Source: Bacteroidaceae bacterium (GTDB lineage: Bacteria > Bacteroidota > Bacteroidia > Bacteroidales > Bacteroidaceae). Taken from it: DNA of 64,000 bases. Every line of letters starts with the position of its first letter. Within the stretch, counting starts at the first letter, position 1. The notes below the pieces were generated by a model. It was not told where the DNA came from and ran no database searches. It saw only the letters and a list, made by a program, of their open reading frames with translations. Below are positions 17,301 to 25,855 of the stretch, one piece after another. The stretch lies in assembly GCA_017547165.1 (NCBI GenBank), contig JAFYQK010000013.1, positions 99,642 to 163,641 on the forward strand. The letters run 5' to 3'. The position numbers and the translations under genes were made by a program.

Positions 17301-17444
17301 GCCGTGGGTGTAGTGCCTATGATTATCGCAGGTAGCAGTTTCTGGATGCCAGTGGGCATAACCATCTTTGCCGGTGGTATAGGCATGCTCCTGCTCGTCA
17401 CCACAGTACTGCCAGTTGTTTACTGGAAATTATATGAGAAATAG
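14376..17444 (+). CDS. RND-family efflux pump, inner-membrane subunit
   Basis: This 1022-residue protein has the AcrB layout: one N-terminal helix, a large periplasmic loop, helices 2-6, a glycine linker, helix 7, a second loop and helices 8-12. The proton-relay region in TM4 reads GMIVDNSIVVIDG with D407 kept but N at 408, where AcrB has a second Asp. TM10 reads GMIMRNEILIFEHA, with R934 at the position of AcrB K940. Both changes are seen in other RND subfamilies. It lies between its adaptor and a TolC-type channel and is probably cotranscribed. Drug, detergent or bile export is typical of the family, but substrate is unknown. Confidence 0.93.
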   Translation: MTFKNSSWIAWPIQNYKITAFLTALLLAFGLWAIYVMPKDEFPAFTIRQGVVIAVMPGATAEEIEEQVARPLERYIFTYKEVDRSKTYSTSQNGMCIVMVQFHQDQDNLTPVWSKMKHGLNTFKSSLPQGVLALVVQDDFGDTSALLITVESDQRSYRELQGYSDELADRLRRFPNVSKVQQLGEKKQQLTITVDKERLAAYGIGRQALVQALTSQGLTTMSGMVSTPHQNLKIHVTPSISSEQEISERIIFNAPDGKVLRVCDIATVTREYDMSEAYIESNGKRCVVLSLEMLKGHNIVQFGKDVDKVLDQFREDCLPNDVEMRRITDQPEVVGTSVSDFLRDLVISMLIIVAVMIVLFPLKSAIVAALTIPLSTFVSTGIMYAMGIELNIITLACLIVVLGMIVDNSIVVIDGYLEYLGKGMGRREAAVKSVQQYFWPMLLATVCICAIFFPILKFMKGEAADVIRLFPLTITINLMVSLVMAAFIIPLLNAAIIRKVKEKKPGKRDITDWVQHWYDKTLEWNFRHPWLTIVGSIVLVIATGALFPLLKMRQFPFADRNQFAVEIYLPEGSGLEETKLIAEELSTILEANDKVTGVTSFIGCSSPRFHASYAPVIAGKNFAQLIVNTESNNASLEILDELAPKYSNHWPNAYVRWKQMDYLPVPTYEYRFYGNNADSIQKAAQILMEEMRRIPELEWVHTDYDMPSPLVEVNLDPVASAQMGITRTSAELQLMLQTGKVQVGSIWEAGDVDGKSRTYEVPIIMKDRNQDAMQVSDVENTYLTTPTASSVPLRQVAEVKPVWNQTKIVHRNGERCISVIAEGKRGTFALDIQNKLISYINNMDLPHGVRAEIGGETEKNNETTPDIMVSMGMAVVLIFFFLLFNFRKFSIATVCIVAISLGMPGAIIGLLIANKVLGLTGMFGFITLMGMIMRNEILIFEHANEKMAEGMSAHDAALDAGKRRMVPIFLTTATTAVGVVPMIIAGSSFWMPVGITIFAGGIGMLLLVTTVLPVVYWKLYEK

Positions 17445-17513
17445 CATTCAGGAAGGCCTGGGATACCAAAGGGTGACTAGGACTTCCTACCCCACATCAT
17501 CAAAACAAAAAAT

Positions 17514-18872
17514 ATGAAACGCTTATTCCCTACCCTGGTCTTTTTCCTTGCCTCCATAACTATTCAGGCACAACCCAAGAATCTGACCATAGAAGAATGT
17601 TTGCAAAAAGCAGCCACTCATAATCGAGAACTACAGAACGCAGCCATAAGCCTACAGATGGCTGGAGAGCAGAAAAAAGAAGCCTTTACAAAGTACTTCC
17701 CACAAATTTCCGCCAATGTACTGGCATTTAAAGCCTTTGACAAGATAATAAGGAAAGAGGGACATTTCCCACAAGAACTTGAAGCACTTGCTCAAGTCAA
17801 TCCTCAATTGGCAGCATTGGCAGGTCAACCGTTCAGCATAGGCGAACTGGACAAAGGTTATGCCTTGATGGCAACCGTAACACAACCTGTCTTTGTTGGC
17901 GGGCAAATTGTAAATGGCAACCGCTTGGCCAACATTGGCAAAGAAGTGGCAGAACTGCAATTGGAACTGAAAACAGAGGATGTACTACAGAAAGTAACAG
18001 AAAACTTTTATCAAATAGCCAAACTGAAATTAAATTTGAAGACCATCTCAAGTGCACAAGCGCAACTTAAGGAAATTTATCGTGAGGTCAAGAACTTTGT
18101 CGATGCTGGTGTAACAACGAACAACGACCTGCTGAAAGTAACACTTGAGATCCAAGAACTTGCATCGGACAGCATTAAAACAACACATGCCAAACATGTT
18201 CTTAGTCTATTGCTTGCCCAACAGATAGGTATGCCAGGAGAAGACATTGAAGTAAGTGGAGAAATGGACTTCAATAACGAAACTCCGTACCCTTATTATG
18301 TTTCCCCAGAAGAAGCAATCTATAACCGTAAAGAATTAATGCTGGCAAAGAAGGGTGTGGATGCCAACAAACTGAAAGTAAAAATGGAAGTGGGCAAGCA
18401 TTTGCCTACCGTTGCCGTAGGTGCAAGTATCTTTCGTACAGGTTTTGGCGGAATTTCGGATGCAGTTTCAAGCATAATGGAAACAACTTCGAACAATGGT
18501 ATGGTATTCGGTACGATAAACGTTCCTCTTAGTGCCTGGTGGGGAGGCTCACATGCCATCAAACGCGAGAAACTGGCACTAAAGCAGGCAGAAAACCAAT
18601 TAGAAGATACACGAGAACTACTCATGATTGATATTGAGTCGGCATGGTCAGGACTGACTGAAGCCTTCGCACAAATAGGTGTTGCCATAACCAGTTACAA
18701 CGAGGCAAAAGAGAATATGCGAATGTCATTGGAAAAATATCGCATGGGAACAGAAATTCTTTCAGATCTTCTGGAGAGCGAAACTATGCTACGCAAGAGC
18801 GAAGACCGCTTGGCTTCTGCCGCAGCAGATTACCTCACAAAATTGGCCGATTACAGAAGAAAGACCAGATAA
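17514..18872 (+). CDS. TolC-family outer-membrane efflux channel
   Basis: This 452-residue protein has a signal peptide (cleavage after TIQAQ) and two repeated helical OEP domains with long heptad-like helices (about residues 25-230 and 250-450). The domains include LTIEECLQKAATHNRELQNAA, the usual start of the family, and a C-terminal YRMGTEILSDLLESE helix. It forms the trimeric exit duct for the RND pump and adaptor encoded upstream (gaps of 145 and 69 bp). Its A-rich codon use differs somewhat from the pump gene, which may reflect separate histories. The gene is complete. Confidence 0.9.
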   Translation: MKRLFPTLVFFLASITIQAQPKNLTIEECLQKAATHNRELQNAAISLQMAGEQKKEAFTKYFPQISANVLAFKAFDKIIRKEGHFPQELEALAQVNPQLAALAGQPFSIGELDKGYALMATVTQPVFVGGQIVNGNRLANIGKEVAELQLELKTEDVLQKVTENFYQIAKLKLNLKTISSAQAQLKEIYREVKNFVDAGVTTNNDLLKVTLEIQELASDSIKTTHAKHVLSLLLAQQIGMPGEDIEVSGEMDFNNETPYPYYVSPEEAIYNRKELMLAKKGVDANKLKVKMEVGKHLPTVAVGASIFRTGFGGISDAVSSIMETTSNNGMVFGTINVPLSAWWGGSHAIKREKLALKQAENQLEDTRELLMIDIESAWSGLTEAFAQIGVAITSYNEAKENMRMSLEKYRMGTEILSDLLESETMLRKSEDRLASAAADYLTKLADYRRKTR

Positions 18873-18938
18873 GACGAAAAACGGATAACAGAGCTCTAAC
18901 AATAACGTCCTCTCTTGACTAAATCCAACCACACTGCG

Positions 18939-18986
18939 CCACCCCCTCCGCTTCGCTCTGCCCAGCGGCGGGGGTGGATAGTTTTA
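18939..18986. repeat. Dispersed hairpin repeat, copy 1
   Basis: CCACCCCC (18939-18946) pairs with GGGGGTGG (18970-18977). The 17-mer GGGGGTGGATAGTTTTA at 18970-18986 recurs exactly in the MITE-like element at 56104-56219, and GCTTCGCTC matches that element in inverse orientation. Confidence 0.65.
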
Positions 18987-19080
18987 CGCTTTCACCCTTC
19001 ACATTCTCTCTCCCCCCAAGGCGTAAGCGCTAAGCTAATATTGATAATATTATCACGAAACTCTATTCCCCATTTATAAG

Positions 19081-19135
19081 TTTAACCCAAATAACTCATT
19101 AGTATGTTACGCACTAATGAGTTATTTGGGTTAAA
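19081..19135. repeat. Perfect 23-bp inverted repeat
   Basis: Bases 19081-19103 and 19113-19135 are exact reverse complements around a 9-base loop (ATGTTACGC). The arm begins TTTAACCCAAATAACTC. There is no adjoining T-run, so a simple terminator is not the obvious reading. Confidence 0.95.
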
Positions 19136-19202
19136 GATGTTAGTTACGGTTACCCAAAGCATTAAGACCAGAAAATAAACAGCTGAAATATGCATTTATA
19201 AA

Positions 19203-19268
19203 ATTGTACTGAACATTGTGTACAATTGTACTAAATATTGTGTACATTAATACTAAACACTGAGTACA
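19203..19268. repeat. 22-bp-period array (three units plus a decayed fourth)
   Basis: Units start at 19203, 19225 and 19247. Units 1 and 2 share GTAC-n10-GTAC palindromes (GTACTGAACATTGTGTAC and GTACTAAATATTGTGTAC), and unit 3 is TACTAAACACTGAGTAC. A decayed unit begins at 19269. The first junction forms the palindrome GTACAATTGTAC. Confidence 0.85.
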
Positions 19269-19532
19269 ATTGTCCTCAATATAGGATTTATTTTATTGAA
19301 AGTGCTCTTCCTGCATATACTTAGCATTCTTATTACCTTTGTATAGTGTAGAGTGTAGTTTCGGCAAATCTTAACCGAGGACATTCTGTGGCAAGTTATA
19401 AAGCGGAATAAACAAAGCAGACAAAAGGTGAAGACAGAAAACGGGAAAGTGACTGGCAGAGGTTGATGAGCGACAGCATTAGGTTGATGAGTTCGGACTA
19501 ACAAGGCGAACTATAACCAATGGCAAAAACAC

Positions 19533-19569
19533 AATACAGGCTCGGTACATAACGTGCCGAGCCTGTATT
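19533..19569 (-). terminator. Terminator of the mmd operon
   Basis: AATACAGGCTCGGTAC and GTGCCGAGCCTGTATT form a 16-bp stem with one G-U pair around a 5-base loop. On the minus strand the sequence after the stem includes GTGTTTTTG. It lies 35 bp after the last gene. Confidence 0.85.
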
Positions 19570-19604
19570 TATATATATAGGTCTATACCTTTTGGAGCGT
19601 TGGA

Positions 19605-20897
19605 CTAACCCAAGAAGCTGAGCAGAATACCAGCTGCTACGGCAGAACCGATAACACCGGCAACGTTGGGACCCATGGCGTGCATGAGGAGGAAGTTGCG
19701 GCGATCTTCCTTCTGGCCTTCCTGCTGAGATACGCGAGCAGCCATAGGCACAGCGCTCACACCGGCAGAACCGATAAGAGGATTTATCTTTGAACCTTCC
19801 TTCAAGAATAGGTTCATCAACTTGGCCATAAGAACACCAGAAGCCGAACCTGCACCGAAGGCAACGATACCAACGGCAAGGATACCGATAGTTTGCACAT
19901 TGAGGAAAGACTGAGCTGTTGCAGTTGCACCTACGGTAATACCGAGGAAGATAACCACGATGTTGTTTAATTCGTTCTGTGCAGTCTTGCTCAAACGATC
20001 TACAACGCCACACTCCTTCATCAAATTACCAAGCATCAAACTACCAATCAGTGTACCAGAACTGGGAACAACCAATGTAACGATGATAGCAACCACGATG
20101 GGGAAAATAATCTTCTCCTTCTTGCTCACAGTACGCAACTGAGACATGCGGATTAGTCGTTCCTTCTTGGTGGTGAGAGCCCTCATAATAGGAGGCTGAA
20201 TCACAGGAACAAGAGCCATATAACTATAAGCAGCCACGGCAATAGGACCAAGCAATTCGGGAGCCAACTTTGATGTCAGGAAGATAGCGGTAGGACCGTC
20301 GGCACCACCGATAATACCGATAGAACCAGCCTGAGCAGGGGTGAAACCGAAACCAGGTATATCAGCCTGTACTACGATGAAAGTAGCGAAGATACCAATC
20401 TGGGCTGCCGCACCGAGCAGAAGGCTCTTTGGGTTGGCAATCAGGGGACCGAAGTCAGTCATTGCACCCACACCGAGGAATATGAGACAAGGATAGATAC
20501 CTGCCTTAACACCGATATAGAGGATATCCAACAAACCGCCATGTGCCATGATGTGGCCATAGCTGTGGTAGTGAGGACTGGCAGGATTGATGAATTCCGC
20601 CCAAAGTTCGCTACTATACATACCTGCACTTGGCAGATTGGCAAGAATCATACCAAAGGCTATGGGCAGAAGCAAGAGGGGTTCGAAACCCTTCTTGATG
20701 GCAAGATAGAGCAGGTAGCAACCCACTGCTATCATTATGAGGTTCTTCCAACCCTCGCCCTGGAAGAAGGAGATGAAGCCCATCTCGTTGAAGAAATCGG
20801 CAATGCCCTCCTCCATATTGAAATCAGCAGCCATGACAGGTGTTGCCATAAGCAGCATCAAAGCCATTAAGGAGAAGTATTTCAAATAATTTTTCAT
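19605..20897 (-). CDS. mmdB: Sodium-translocating decarboxylase beta subunit
   Basis: This 430-residue membrane protein of the OadB/MmdB/GcdB family has about eleven hydrophobic segments. They include the conserved [17 protein letters not shown] region and [15 protein letters not shown]. The beta subunit decarboxylates carboxybiotin and exports sodium ions. An N-terminal signal-like helix precedes the usual start, giving a slightly longer protein than OadB of enterobacteria. It is the last gene of mmdA - gamma/delta subunit - biotin carrier - mmdB and is followed by a strong terminator. Substrate assignment to methylmalonyl-CoA comes from the carboxyltransferase gene; the symbol is by analogy. 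Confidence 0.9.
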   Translation of the reverse strand: MKNYLKYFSLMALMLLMATPVMAADFNMEEGIADFFNEMGFISFFQGEGWKNLIMIAVGCYLLYLAIKKGFEPLLLLPIAFGMILANLPSAGMYSSELWAEFINPASPHYHSYGHIMAHGGLLDILYIGVKAGIYPCLIFLGVGAMTDFGPLIANPKSLLLGAAAQIGIFATFIVVQADIPGFGFTPAQAGSIGIIGGADGPTAIFLTSKLAPELLGPIAVAAYSYMALVPVIQPPIMRALTTKKERLIRMSQLRTVSKKEKIIFPIVVAIIVTLVVPSSGTLIGSLMLGNLMKECGVVDRLSKTAQNELNNIVVIFLGITVGATATAQSFLNVQTIGILAVGIVAFGAGSASGVLMAKLMNLFLKEGSKINPLIGSAGVSAVPMAARVSQQEGQKEDRRNFLLMHAMGPNVAGVIGSAVAAGILLSFLG

Positions 20898-20938
20898 AGG
20901 TGAAATTTCGTTTAGTCTCTTTATTATTTAATATGACA

Positions 20939-21649
20939 TTATGCCAATTCCACCAATGCCTGACCACTCTGAACCTGATCGCCTTCCTTACAAAGAATTG
21001 CCTTTACAGTACCAGCTGCCTCTGCGGTAATACTGTTCTCCATCTTCATAGCTTCCATCATCAACACGGTATCGCCGGTTGCTATAGTGTCACCCACCTT
21101 AACAACAATCTTGGTGATAGCACCTGGGAGTGGAGCTGTAACAGTCTTGCTTCCAGCAGGAGTTGGAGTAGACATTGAGGGAGTAGTATCAACACCTGCT
21201 GGAGCTGCTGGAGCAGGCTTGGGTTCGAGAGCAGGAGCCTTAGCGGCAACGAAATCTGCCACCATCTCAACTAAGAGATCACCCTGGTTTACACTCTGAC
21301 CATTGCTAACAGCAACACGCTGAACTGTGCCATCAACCTCTGAAACAATGTCATTAGCCATCTTCATTGCTTCGATAACAAGCAGAACCTCGCCACGCTT
21401 AACACGCTGACCAGCACTGACATTTACGCTTGTCACAGTACCAGGCAATTCACTAACAACATTCTTTGGACCACCTGCCTGTGCAGAAGCAGAAGCTGCT
21501 GCTGCAGGACGGGGACCCTGTGCCTTGGTTTGAGGTATCTCTACCTGATATGTCTGACCATTAACGGTAACCTGCATATTACCACCTTTCAGGTCTTCTA
21601 CGGTGGCAATATAGTCGGTACCACCTATCTTGAACTTGAATTCTTTCAT
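20939..21649 (-). CDS. mmdC: Biotin carrier protein with two biotinyl domains
   Basis: The 236-residue protein has an N-terminal beta domain (1-40), an Ala/Pro linker, a first biotinyl domain (about 62-131) with EAMKM and biotin-acceptor K96, a second Pro/Ala linker (132-167), and a second complete biotinyl domain (168-236) with EAMKM and K202. Carriers of this enzyme class normally have one such domain. Both copies keep the flanking glycines and the hydrophobic core, so both may be biotinylated by BirA. It carries CO2 from the carboxyltransferase (22027-23598) to the membrane beta subunit. Gaps to its neighbours are 44 and 41 bp within one operon. Confidence 0.9.
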   Translation of the reverse strand: MKEFKFKIGGTDYIATVEDLKGGNMQVTVNGQTYQVEIPQTKAQGPRPAAAASASAQAGGPKNVVSELPGTVTSVNVSAGQRVKRGEVLLVIEAMKMANDIVSEVDGTVQRVAVSNGQSVNQGDLLVEMVADFVAAKAPALEPKPAPAAPAGVDTTPSMSTPTPAGSKTVTAPLPGAITKIVVKVGDTIATGDTVLMMEAMKMENSITAEAAGTVKAILCKEGDQVQSGQALVELA

Positions 21650-21693
21650 TTTTCTGTTCGTCTTTAGTTATAAATGTGTGTGGTTAACACGAA

Positions 21694-22023
21694 TTACAGT
21701 CTTGGGTTCAACTCCGATGACCATGCCTGACTGCTATGCTTGATTGTGAGGACACGACTCTCGAGGTTATTCTTCTCCTCGGCATAAAGATACAATGCCA
21801 TTGCCACAGCTGCCTTGTCTTCGTCGCTGGCATTGGCAAAGCTCTTTGCCTGTTTGTATTGAGTGTGCGAATCCTTTACTACTCGTGCTCCCTTCATAGT
21901 TTTAGTAGCCAAGAGAGTAAAGATATTCAAAATCAATACAAGAACAATGAGGATAACGAATACCACGCCAATACTGATTAGGGCCAAATACAATGTATCG
22001 GCTGTTATTGCAAGGATATTCAT
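21694..22023 (-). CDS. mmdD: OadG-type gamma/delta subunit of the decarboxylase
   Basis: This 109-residue protein has one N-terminal transmembrane helix (about residues 15-38) and a charged cytoplasmic tail. This is the pattern of OadG/MmdD subunits, which hold the complex together and promote carboxyl transfer. Sequence conservation in this family is low, so the call relies on topology and position: it starts 3 bp after mmdA and precedes the biotin carrier. Confidence 0.8.
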   Translation of the reverse strand: MNILAITADTLYLALISIGVVFVILIVLVLILNIFTLLATKTMKGARVVKDSHTQYKQAKSFANASDEDKAAVAMALYLYAEEKNNLESRVLTIKHSSQAWSSELNPRL

Positions 22024-22026
22024 AGA

Positions 22027-23598
22027 TTAGAGAGGAATATTGCCATGCTTCTTGGCAGGGTTAGTAAGTTTCTTGTTCTCAAGTTGAGCCAAAGCACGGA
22101 TTATGCGGAAACGTGTGTTACGAGGTTCGATAACATCGTCGATATAACCATACTTTGCTGCCTGATATGGGTTAGCAAAGAGTTTGGTATACTCGTCTTC
22201 TTTCTCCTTGATATATGCCTTTGCTTCTTCCACCTTGCCTTCGTCCTTGAGGGCCTTGGCATCCTTGGCATAAAGTACGCTGGCTGCACCACTTGCACCC
22301 ATAACAGCAATCTCTGAAGAAGGCCATGCATAGTTGATATCGCCACGCAACTGCTTACAGCTCATTACGATGTGGCTACCGCCATAACTCTTACGCAATG
22401 TAACAGTTACTTTAGGCACAGTTGCTTCACCATAAGCATATAGCAACTTAGCGCCATGCAAAATAACAGCATTGTACTCCTGAGCTGTGCCAGGCAAGAA
22501 ACCAGGAACGTCAACAAGAGTAACGATGGGAATATTGAAAGCATCGCAGAAACGAACGAAGCGTGCACCCTTACGGCTACTATTACAATCGAGCACACCT
22601 GCCAATTGCTTGGGCTGGTTGGCTACGATACCTACCGATTGGCCATTGAAACGAGCGAAACCTACGATAAGGTTCTTGGCATAGTTGGGTTGCACCTCAA
22701 AGAACTCGCCATTGTCTACGATACCAGCAATAACCTGATACATATCATATGGCATATTAGGATTGTCAGGAATGATATCATTCAAATAATCCTCCATACG
22801 ACCAATGGGGTCTGTGCAAGTCTTACGAGGAGTCTTCTCCAGATTGTTCTGAGGAATATAACTCATCAATTTCTTGATCATTGAGATAGCCTCTTCCTCT
22901 GTACTTGCGGTAAAGTGTGTTACACCACTCTTGGTTGCATGCACACTAGCACCACCCAACTGCTCCTGAGTTACAACCTCACCCAATACAGCCTTAACGG
23001 GACCAGGGCCAGTCAGGAACATGTAAGAAGTGTTCTCCACCATAAGTGTGAAGTCGGTCAAAGCAGGACTATAAACGGCACCACCGGCACAGGGGCCCAT
23101 GATAGCACTAATCTGTGGTACTACACCAGATGCCATAATGTTGCGTTGGAAAATCTCAGCATAACCAGCCAAAGCATTGATACCCTCCTGAAGACGAGCA
23201 CCACCCGAGTCATTCAAACCAATAACAGGTGCACCTACCTTCATTGCCATATCCATAACCTTGCAAATCTTGCTTGCAAGCATTTCTGACAAAGAACCAG
23301 CACTAACAGTAAAGTCCTGTGCAAAAACATACACGAGACGACCATCAATAGTACCACTACCAGTTACAACACCATCACCAAGATAGTGTTTCTTCTCCAT
23401 GCCGAAGTTTGAACAACGGTGCTCAACGAACATGTCCATCTCCTCAAAACTACCTGCATCCAACAACAGGTTGATACGTTCGCGGGCAGTCAGTTTACCC
23501 TTCTCGTGCTGCTTAGCAATAGCTTTCTCACCACCACCAATGCGAGCCTTCTCGCGGAGCTGCATCAGCTCCTTGATCTTTTCTGATTGATTGCTCAT
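22027..23598 (-). CDS. mmdA: Methylmalonyl-CoA decarboxylase carboxyltransferase alpha subunit
   Basis: This 523-residue crotonase-fold carboxyltransferase has two lobes. Conserved acyl-CoA sites include [27 protein letters not shown] and [12 protein letters not shown], with the C-terminal ending [11 protein letters not shown] that is typical of the propionyl/methylmalonyl-CoA enzymes. It moves the carboxyl of (S)-methylmalonyl-CoA to biotin, giving propionyl-CoA. The presence of beta and gamma-type membrane subunits in the operon favours a sodium-pumping decarboxylase over an ATP-dependent carboxylase, since no biotin carboxylase gene is here. A -7 box lies about 97 bp upstream. Confidence 0.92.
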   Translation of the reverse strand: MSNQSEKIKELMQLREKARIGGGEKAIAKQHEKGKLTARERINLLLDAGSFEEMDMFVEHRCSNFGMEKKHYLGDGVVTGSGTIDGRLVYVFAQDFTVSAGSLSEMLASKICKVMDMAMKVGAPVIGLNDSGGARLQEGINALAGYAEIFQRNIMASGVVPQISAIMGPCAGGAVYSPALTDFTLMVENTSYMFLTGPGPVKAVLGEVVTQEQLGGASVHATKSGVTHFTASTEEEAISMIKKLMSYIPQNNLEKTPRKTCTDPIGRMEDYLNDIIPDNPNMPYDMYQVIAGIVDNGEFFEVQPNYAKNLIVGFARFNGQSVGIVANQPKQLAGVLDCNSSRKGARFVRFCDAFNIPIVTLVDVPGFLPGTAQEYNAVILHGAKLLYAYGEATVPKVTVTLRKSYGGSHIVMSCKQLRGDINYAWPSSEIAVMGASGAASVLYAKDAKALKDEGKVEEAKAYIKEKEDEYTKLFANPYQAAKYGYIDDVIEPRNTRFRIIRALAQLENKKLTNPAKKHGNIPL

Positions 23599-23694
23599 TT
23601 TTGATTTTAAATGATATTTTGTTAATATTCAAATTTCCTCTTGATATAAAACGAAAATCGCGCGTACCTATTTATAAATACGCACAATCGTTGG

Positions 23695-23702
23695 CAAAGT
23701 TA
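23695..23702 (-). promoter_or_regulatory. -7 box of the mmd operon
   Basis: Minus-strand TAACTTTG lies 96 bp upstream of mmdA. The -33 element is not clear. Confidence 0.5.
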
Positions 23703-23808
23703 GCAATAATTAACGAATGACATAATAACTTGTACCGCTATTTTACCTCAACCGGGCTTTTTTTATTGAAATATGATACGAGTAGAAGGATTATTGTGTA
23801 GTTTTTTA

Positions 23809-23816
23809 TACCTTTG
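23809..23816 (+). promoter_or_regulatory. -7 box of the MATE-PPTase-xth genes
   Basis: TACCTTTG lies 74 bp before the MATE start codon. Confidence 0.5.
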
Positions 23817-23890
23817 GCACATAACCTTGGATGAGTTTTCTCTAAATAACAAACTACATTTGCTAAACGCTAATACGCTACAGCTTTTTC

Positions 23891-25249
23891 ATGGCACAAA
23901 GAGTTCCTACAGAGTTGGGTGAAAAGCCCGTCGGAAAATTATTACTAAACTATGCCCTGCCGGCCATCGCAGCCATGGTGGCAAGTTCTTTGTATAATAT
24001 TGTTGACAGAGCCTTCATTGGTCACTATGTAGGCACATTGGCATTAGGAGGCCTTACTGCAACCTTTCCTTTTATGAACTTGGGGGCGGCCTTCGGTGCA
24101 ATGGTGGGTGTAGGTGCATGCACGGTGATAAGTGTAAGATTAGGACAGAAAGATTATGCAACGGCACAAAATGTTCTGGGAAATACAATTACACTAAATG
24201 TTATCCTTGGCACACTTTTCACCATCGTGTGTTTACTATTCTTAGACCCTATACTAATGGTTTTCGGTGCCTCCGATACCACCTTGCCGTATGCAAGGGA
24301 ATATATGCAGATTATACTGGTTTTCAATGTCATATCGCATAGTTACCTTGGCCTCAATGCCATAATGCGCGCAGCAGGGCACCCTATTACTGCCATGATT
24401 TTGACATTGTGCGGTGTAATGATAAACGCAGCATTAGACCCCTTGTTCATCATTGTTTTTGATATGGGCATACGAGGAGCTGCTATTGCCACAGTTATCT
24501 CCCAAAGTTTGGCACTTGTAGCAGTTTTGCTACTATTCAGTCGCAAAAGCGAACTTTTGCATTTAAGGCGTGGAATCTACAAACTAAAATCAAGTATCGT
24601 TCGTCAAACTCTGGCCATTGGCATGTCGCCATTCCTGATGAATGCATGTGCTTGTTTGGTGGTATTGCTGTTGAATCGAAGTATGCAGGAATATGGTGGA
24701 GACAATGCATTGGCCGCATATGGCATAGTTAACAGCGTAGCGTTCGTATTCATAATGGTTGTTATGGGGTTGAACCAAGGCATGCAACCCATTGCCGGCT
24801 ACAATTGGGGAGCACACAAGAACGACCGTGTTTGGCAGGTATTGCGTTACACCATGGTAGCAGGAACAATTGTGACAACCATTGGTTTCCTTATAGGCAT
24901 ATTTGCTCCCGAACTACCTGCTATGGCCTTCACAAAAGACGAAAAAATTATTGCCATGGCGGCACATGGATTCCGTATCTGTGTGCTCATATTCCCACTG
25001 GTAGGTGGGCAAATAGTTGTGAGTCATTTTTTTCAAAGCATCGGACATGCAGGCAAGAGCATATTCTTAAGTCTCTCTCGCCAACTCATATTCCTGATAC
25101 CAGGCATGCTCATACTGCCCAATTTCTTCGGATTGGACGGAGTATGGTATAGTCTGCCTTTTGCCGACACAATGAGTTGTATCATAGCAACAACACTGCT
25201 TTGGTGGCAAGTGCAACACATACGCTCTAAGGAGGAACAGAAAGCATGA
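23891..25249 (+). CDS. MATE-family efflux transporter
   Basis: This 452-residue protein has twelve predicted transmembrane helices in two six-helix halves, starting with KPVGKLLLNYALPAIAAM. It includes the family segments DRAFIGHYVGTLALGGLT and, in the second half, GLNQGMQPIAGYNWGA. MATE pumps exchange cationic drugs or metabolites for sodium ions or protons. Its stop overlaps the next gene (a phosphopantetheinyl transferase) by 4 bp, so the two are translationally coupled. That could mean export of a carrier-protein-derived product, but no synthase is nearby, so this is only a suggestion. Confidence 0.92.
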   Translation: MAQRVPTELGEKPVGKLLLNYALPAIAAMVASSLYNIVDRAFIGHYVGTLALGGLTATFPFMNLGAAFGAMVGVGACTVISVRLGQKDYATAQNVLGNTITLNVILGTLFTIVCLLFLDPILMVFGASDTTLPYAREYMQIILVFNVISHSYLGLNAIMRAAGHPITAMILTLCGVMINAALDPLFIIVFDMGIRGAAIATVISQSLALVAVLLLFSRKSELLHLRRGIYKLKSSIVRQTLAIGMSPFLMNACACLVVLLLNRSMQEYGGDNALAAYGIVNSVAFVFIMVVMGLNQGMQPIAGYNWGAHKNDRVWQVLRYTMVAGTIVTTIGFLIGIFAPELPAMAFTKDEKIIAMAAHGFRICVLIFPLVGGQIVVSHFFQSIGHAGKSIFLSLSRQLIFLIPGMLILPNFFGLDGVWYSLPFADTMSCIIATTLLWWQVQHIRSKEEQKA

Positions 25250-25848
25250 AACTGATTCTCAAGGACAACGTTGGCAACTACACGCATAAGGATTTGGAAG
25301 CAGATATGGCATTGCTTCCCTCCTGGCGTAGGGAGCAAGCCTTAAAATACAGACTTTTCAATGGGAAGCGCGATTGCACACTCTCTTATCTCCTGCTCTG
25401 CCAGGCCTTAAAAGAAGAATACGGCATAACTGACAAACCAACCTTTGTCATTAGCGAACATGGCAAGCCCTCACTACTGGAGTTTCCTGAAATACATTTC
25501 AACCTTAGCCATTGCAACAATGCCATCGCATGTGCAATATCTTCATCACCTATTGGCATTGATGTAGAAAGCACTGAGCGCAAGATAAGCGATGCACTCA
25601 TCAGGCACACGATGAGCCCGCAGGAACAGGAGCAAATAGCAGGGGACCCAATACGCTTCTTCCGCTTCTGGACACAAAAAGAGGCGCTTGTGAAACTACA
25701 CGGCACGGGACTTCAGGACAACCTGCACGACCTGCTTCTGCCACAAAACACGGCAGACATTGCCTTCCACACCGAAGAGCATACCGGCAAGGGTTATGTC
25801 CTATCCATAGCAACACTAAAACAAGCAACTCTAAAAGACAAGATATAA
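25246..25848 (+). CDS. 4'-phosphopantetheinyl transferase (Sfp/AcpT type)
   Basis: This 200-residue protein has the Sfp-superfamily signatures: HFNLSHCNNAIACAI, IGIDVEST with Mg-binding D106 and E108, and FWTQKEALVK with E146. It transfers phosphopantetheine from CoA to a serine of an acyl carrier protein. It overlaps the MATE gene by 4 bp and precedes xth by 7 bp. No carrier-protein or polyketide gene is in the window, so its partner may be the housekeeping ACP. Confidence 0.88.
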   Translation: MKLILKDNVGNYTHKDLEADMALLPSWRREQALKYRLFNGKRDCTLSYLLLCQALKEEYGITDKPTFVISEHGKPSLLEFPEIHFNLSHCNNAIACAISSSPIGIDVESTERKISDALIRHTMSPQEQEQIAGDPIRFFRFWTQKEALVKLHGTGLQDNLHDLLLPQNTADIAFHTEEHTGKGYVLSIATLKQATLKDKI

Positions 25849-25855
25849 CAGACAC

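Larger units (their letters stand above)
18873..19604. other. Repeat-rich convergent intergenic region
   Basis: About 730 bases between two convergent operons. Contents in order are a MITE-like GC-rich hairpin (18939-18986), a perfect 23-bp-arm hairpin (19081-19135), a 22-bp-period array (19203-19268), a plus-strand TACCTTTG box (19334-19341) and the mmd operon terminator (19533-19569). No convincing protein is encoded. A short RNA starting near 19347 and ending at the bidirectional terminator is possible. Confidence 0.6.

Noticed and set aside
19253-19504. 83-residue minus-strand frame in the gene-free region
   Set aside because: No conserved motif, overlaps the decayed end of the 22-bp array, and no promoter or start context.
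19334-19569. Possible small RNA from the TACCTTTG box to the mmd terminator
   Set aside because: Only a -7 box supports it; the terminator is explained by the mmd operon. Not listed as an RNA gene.
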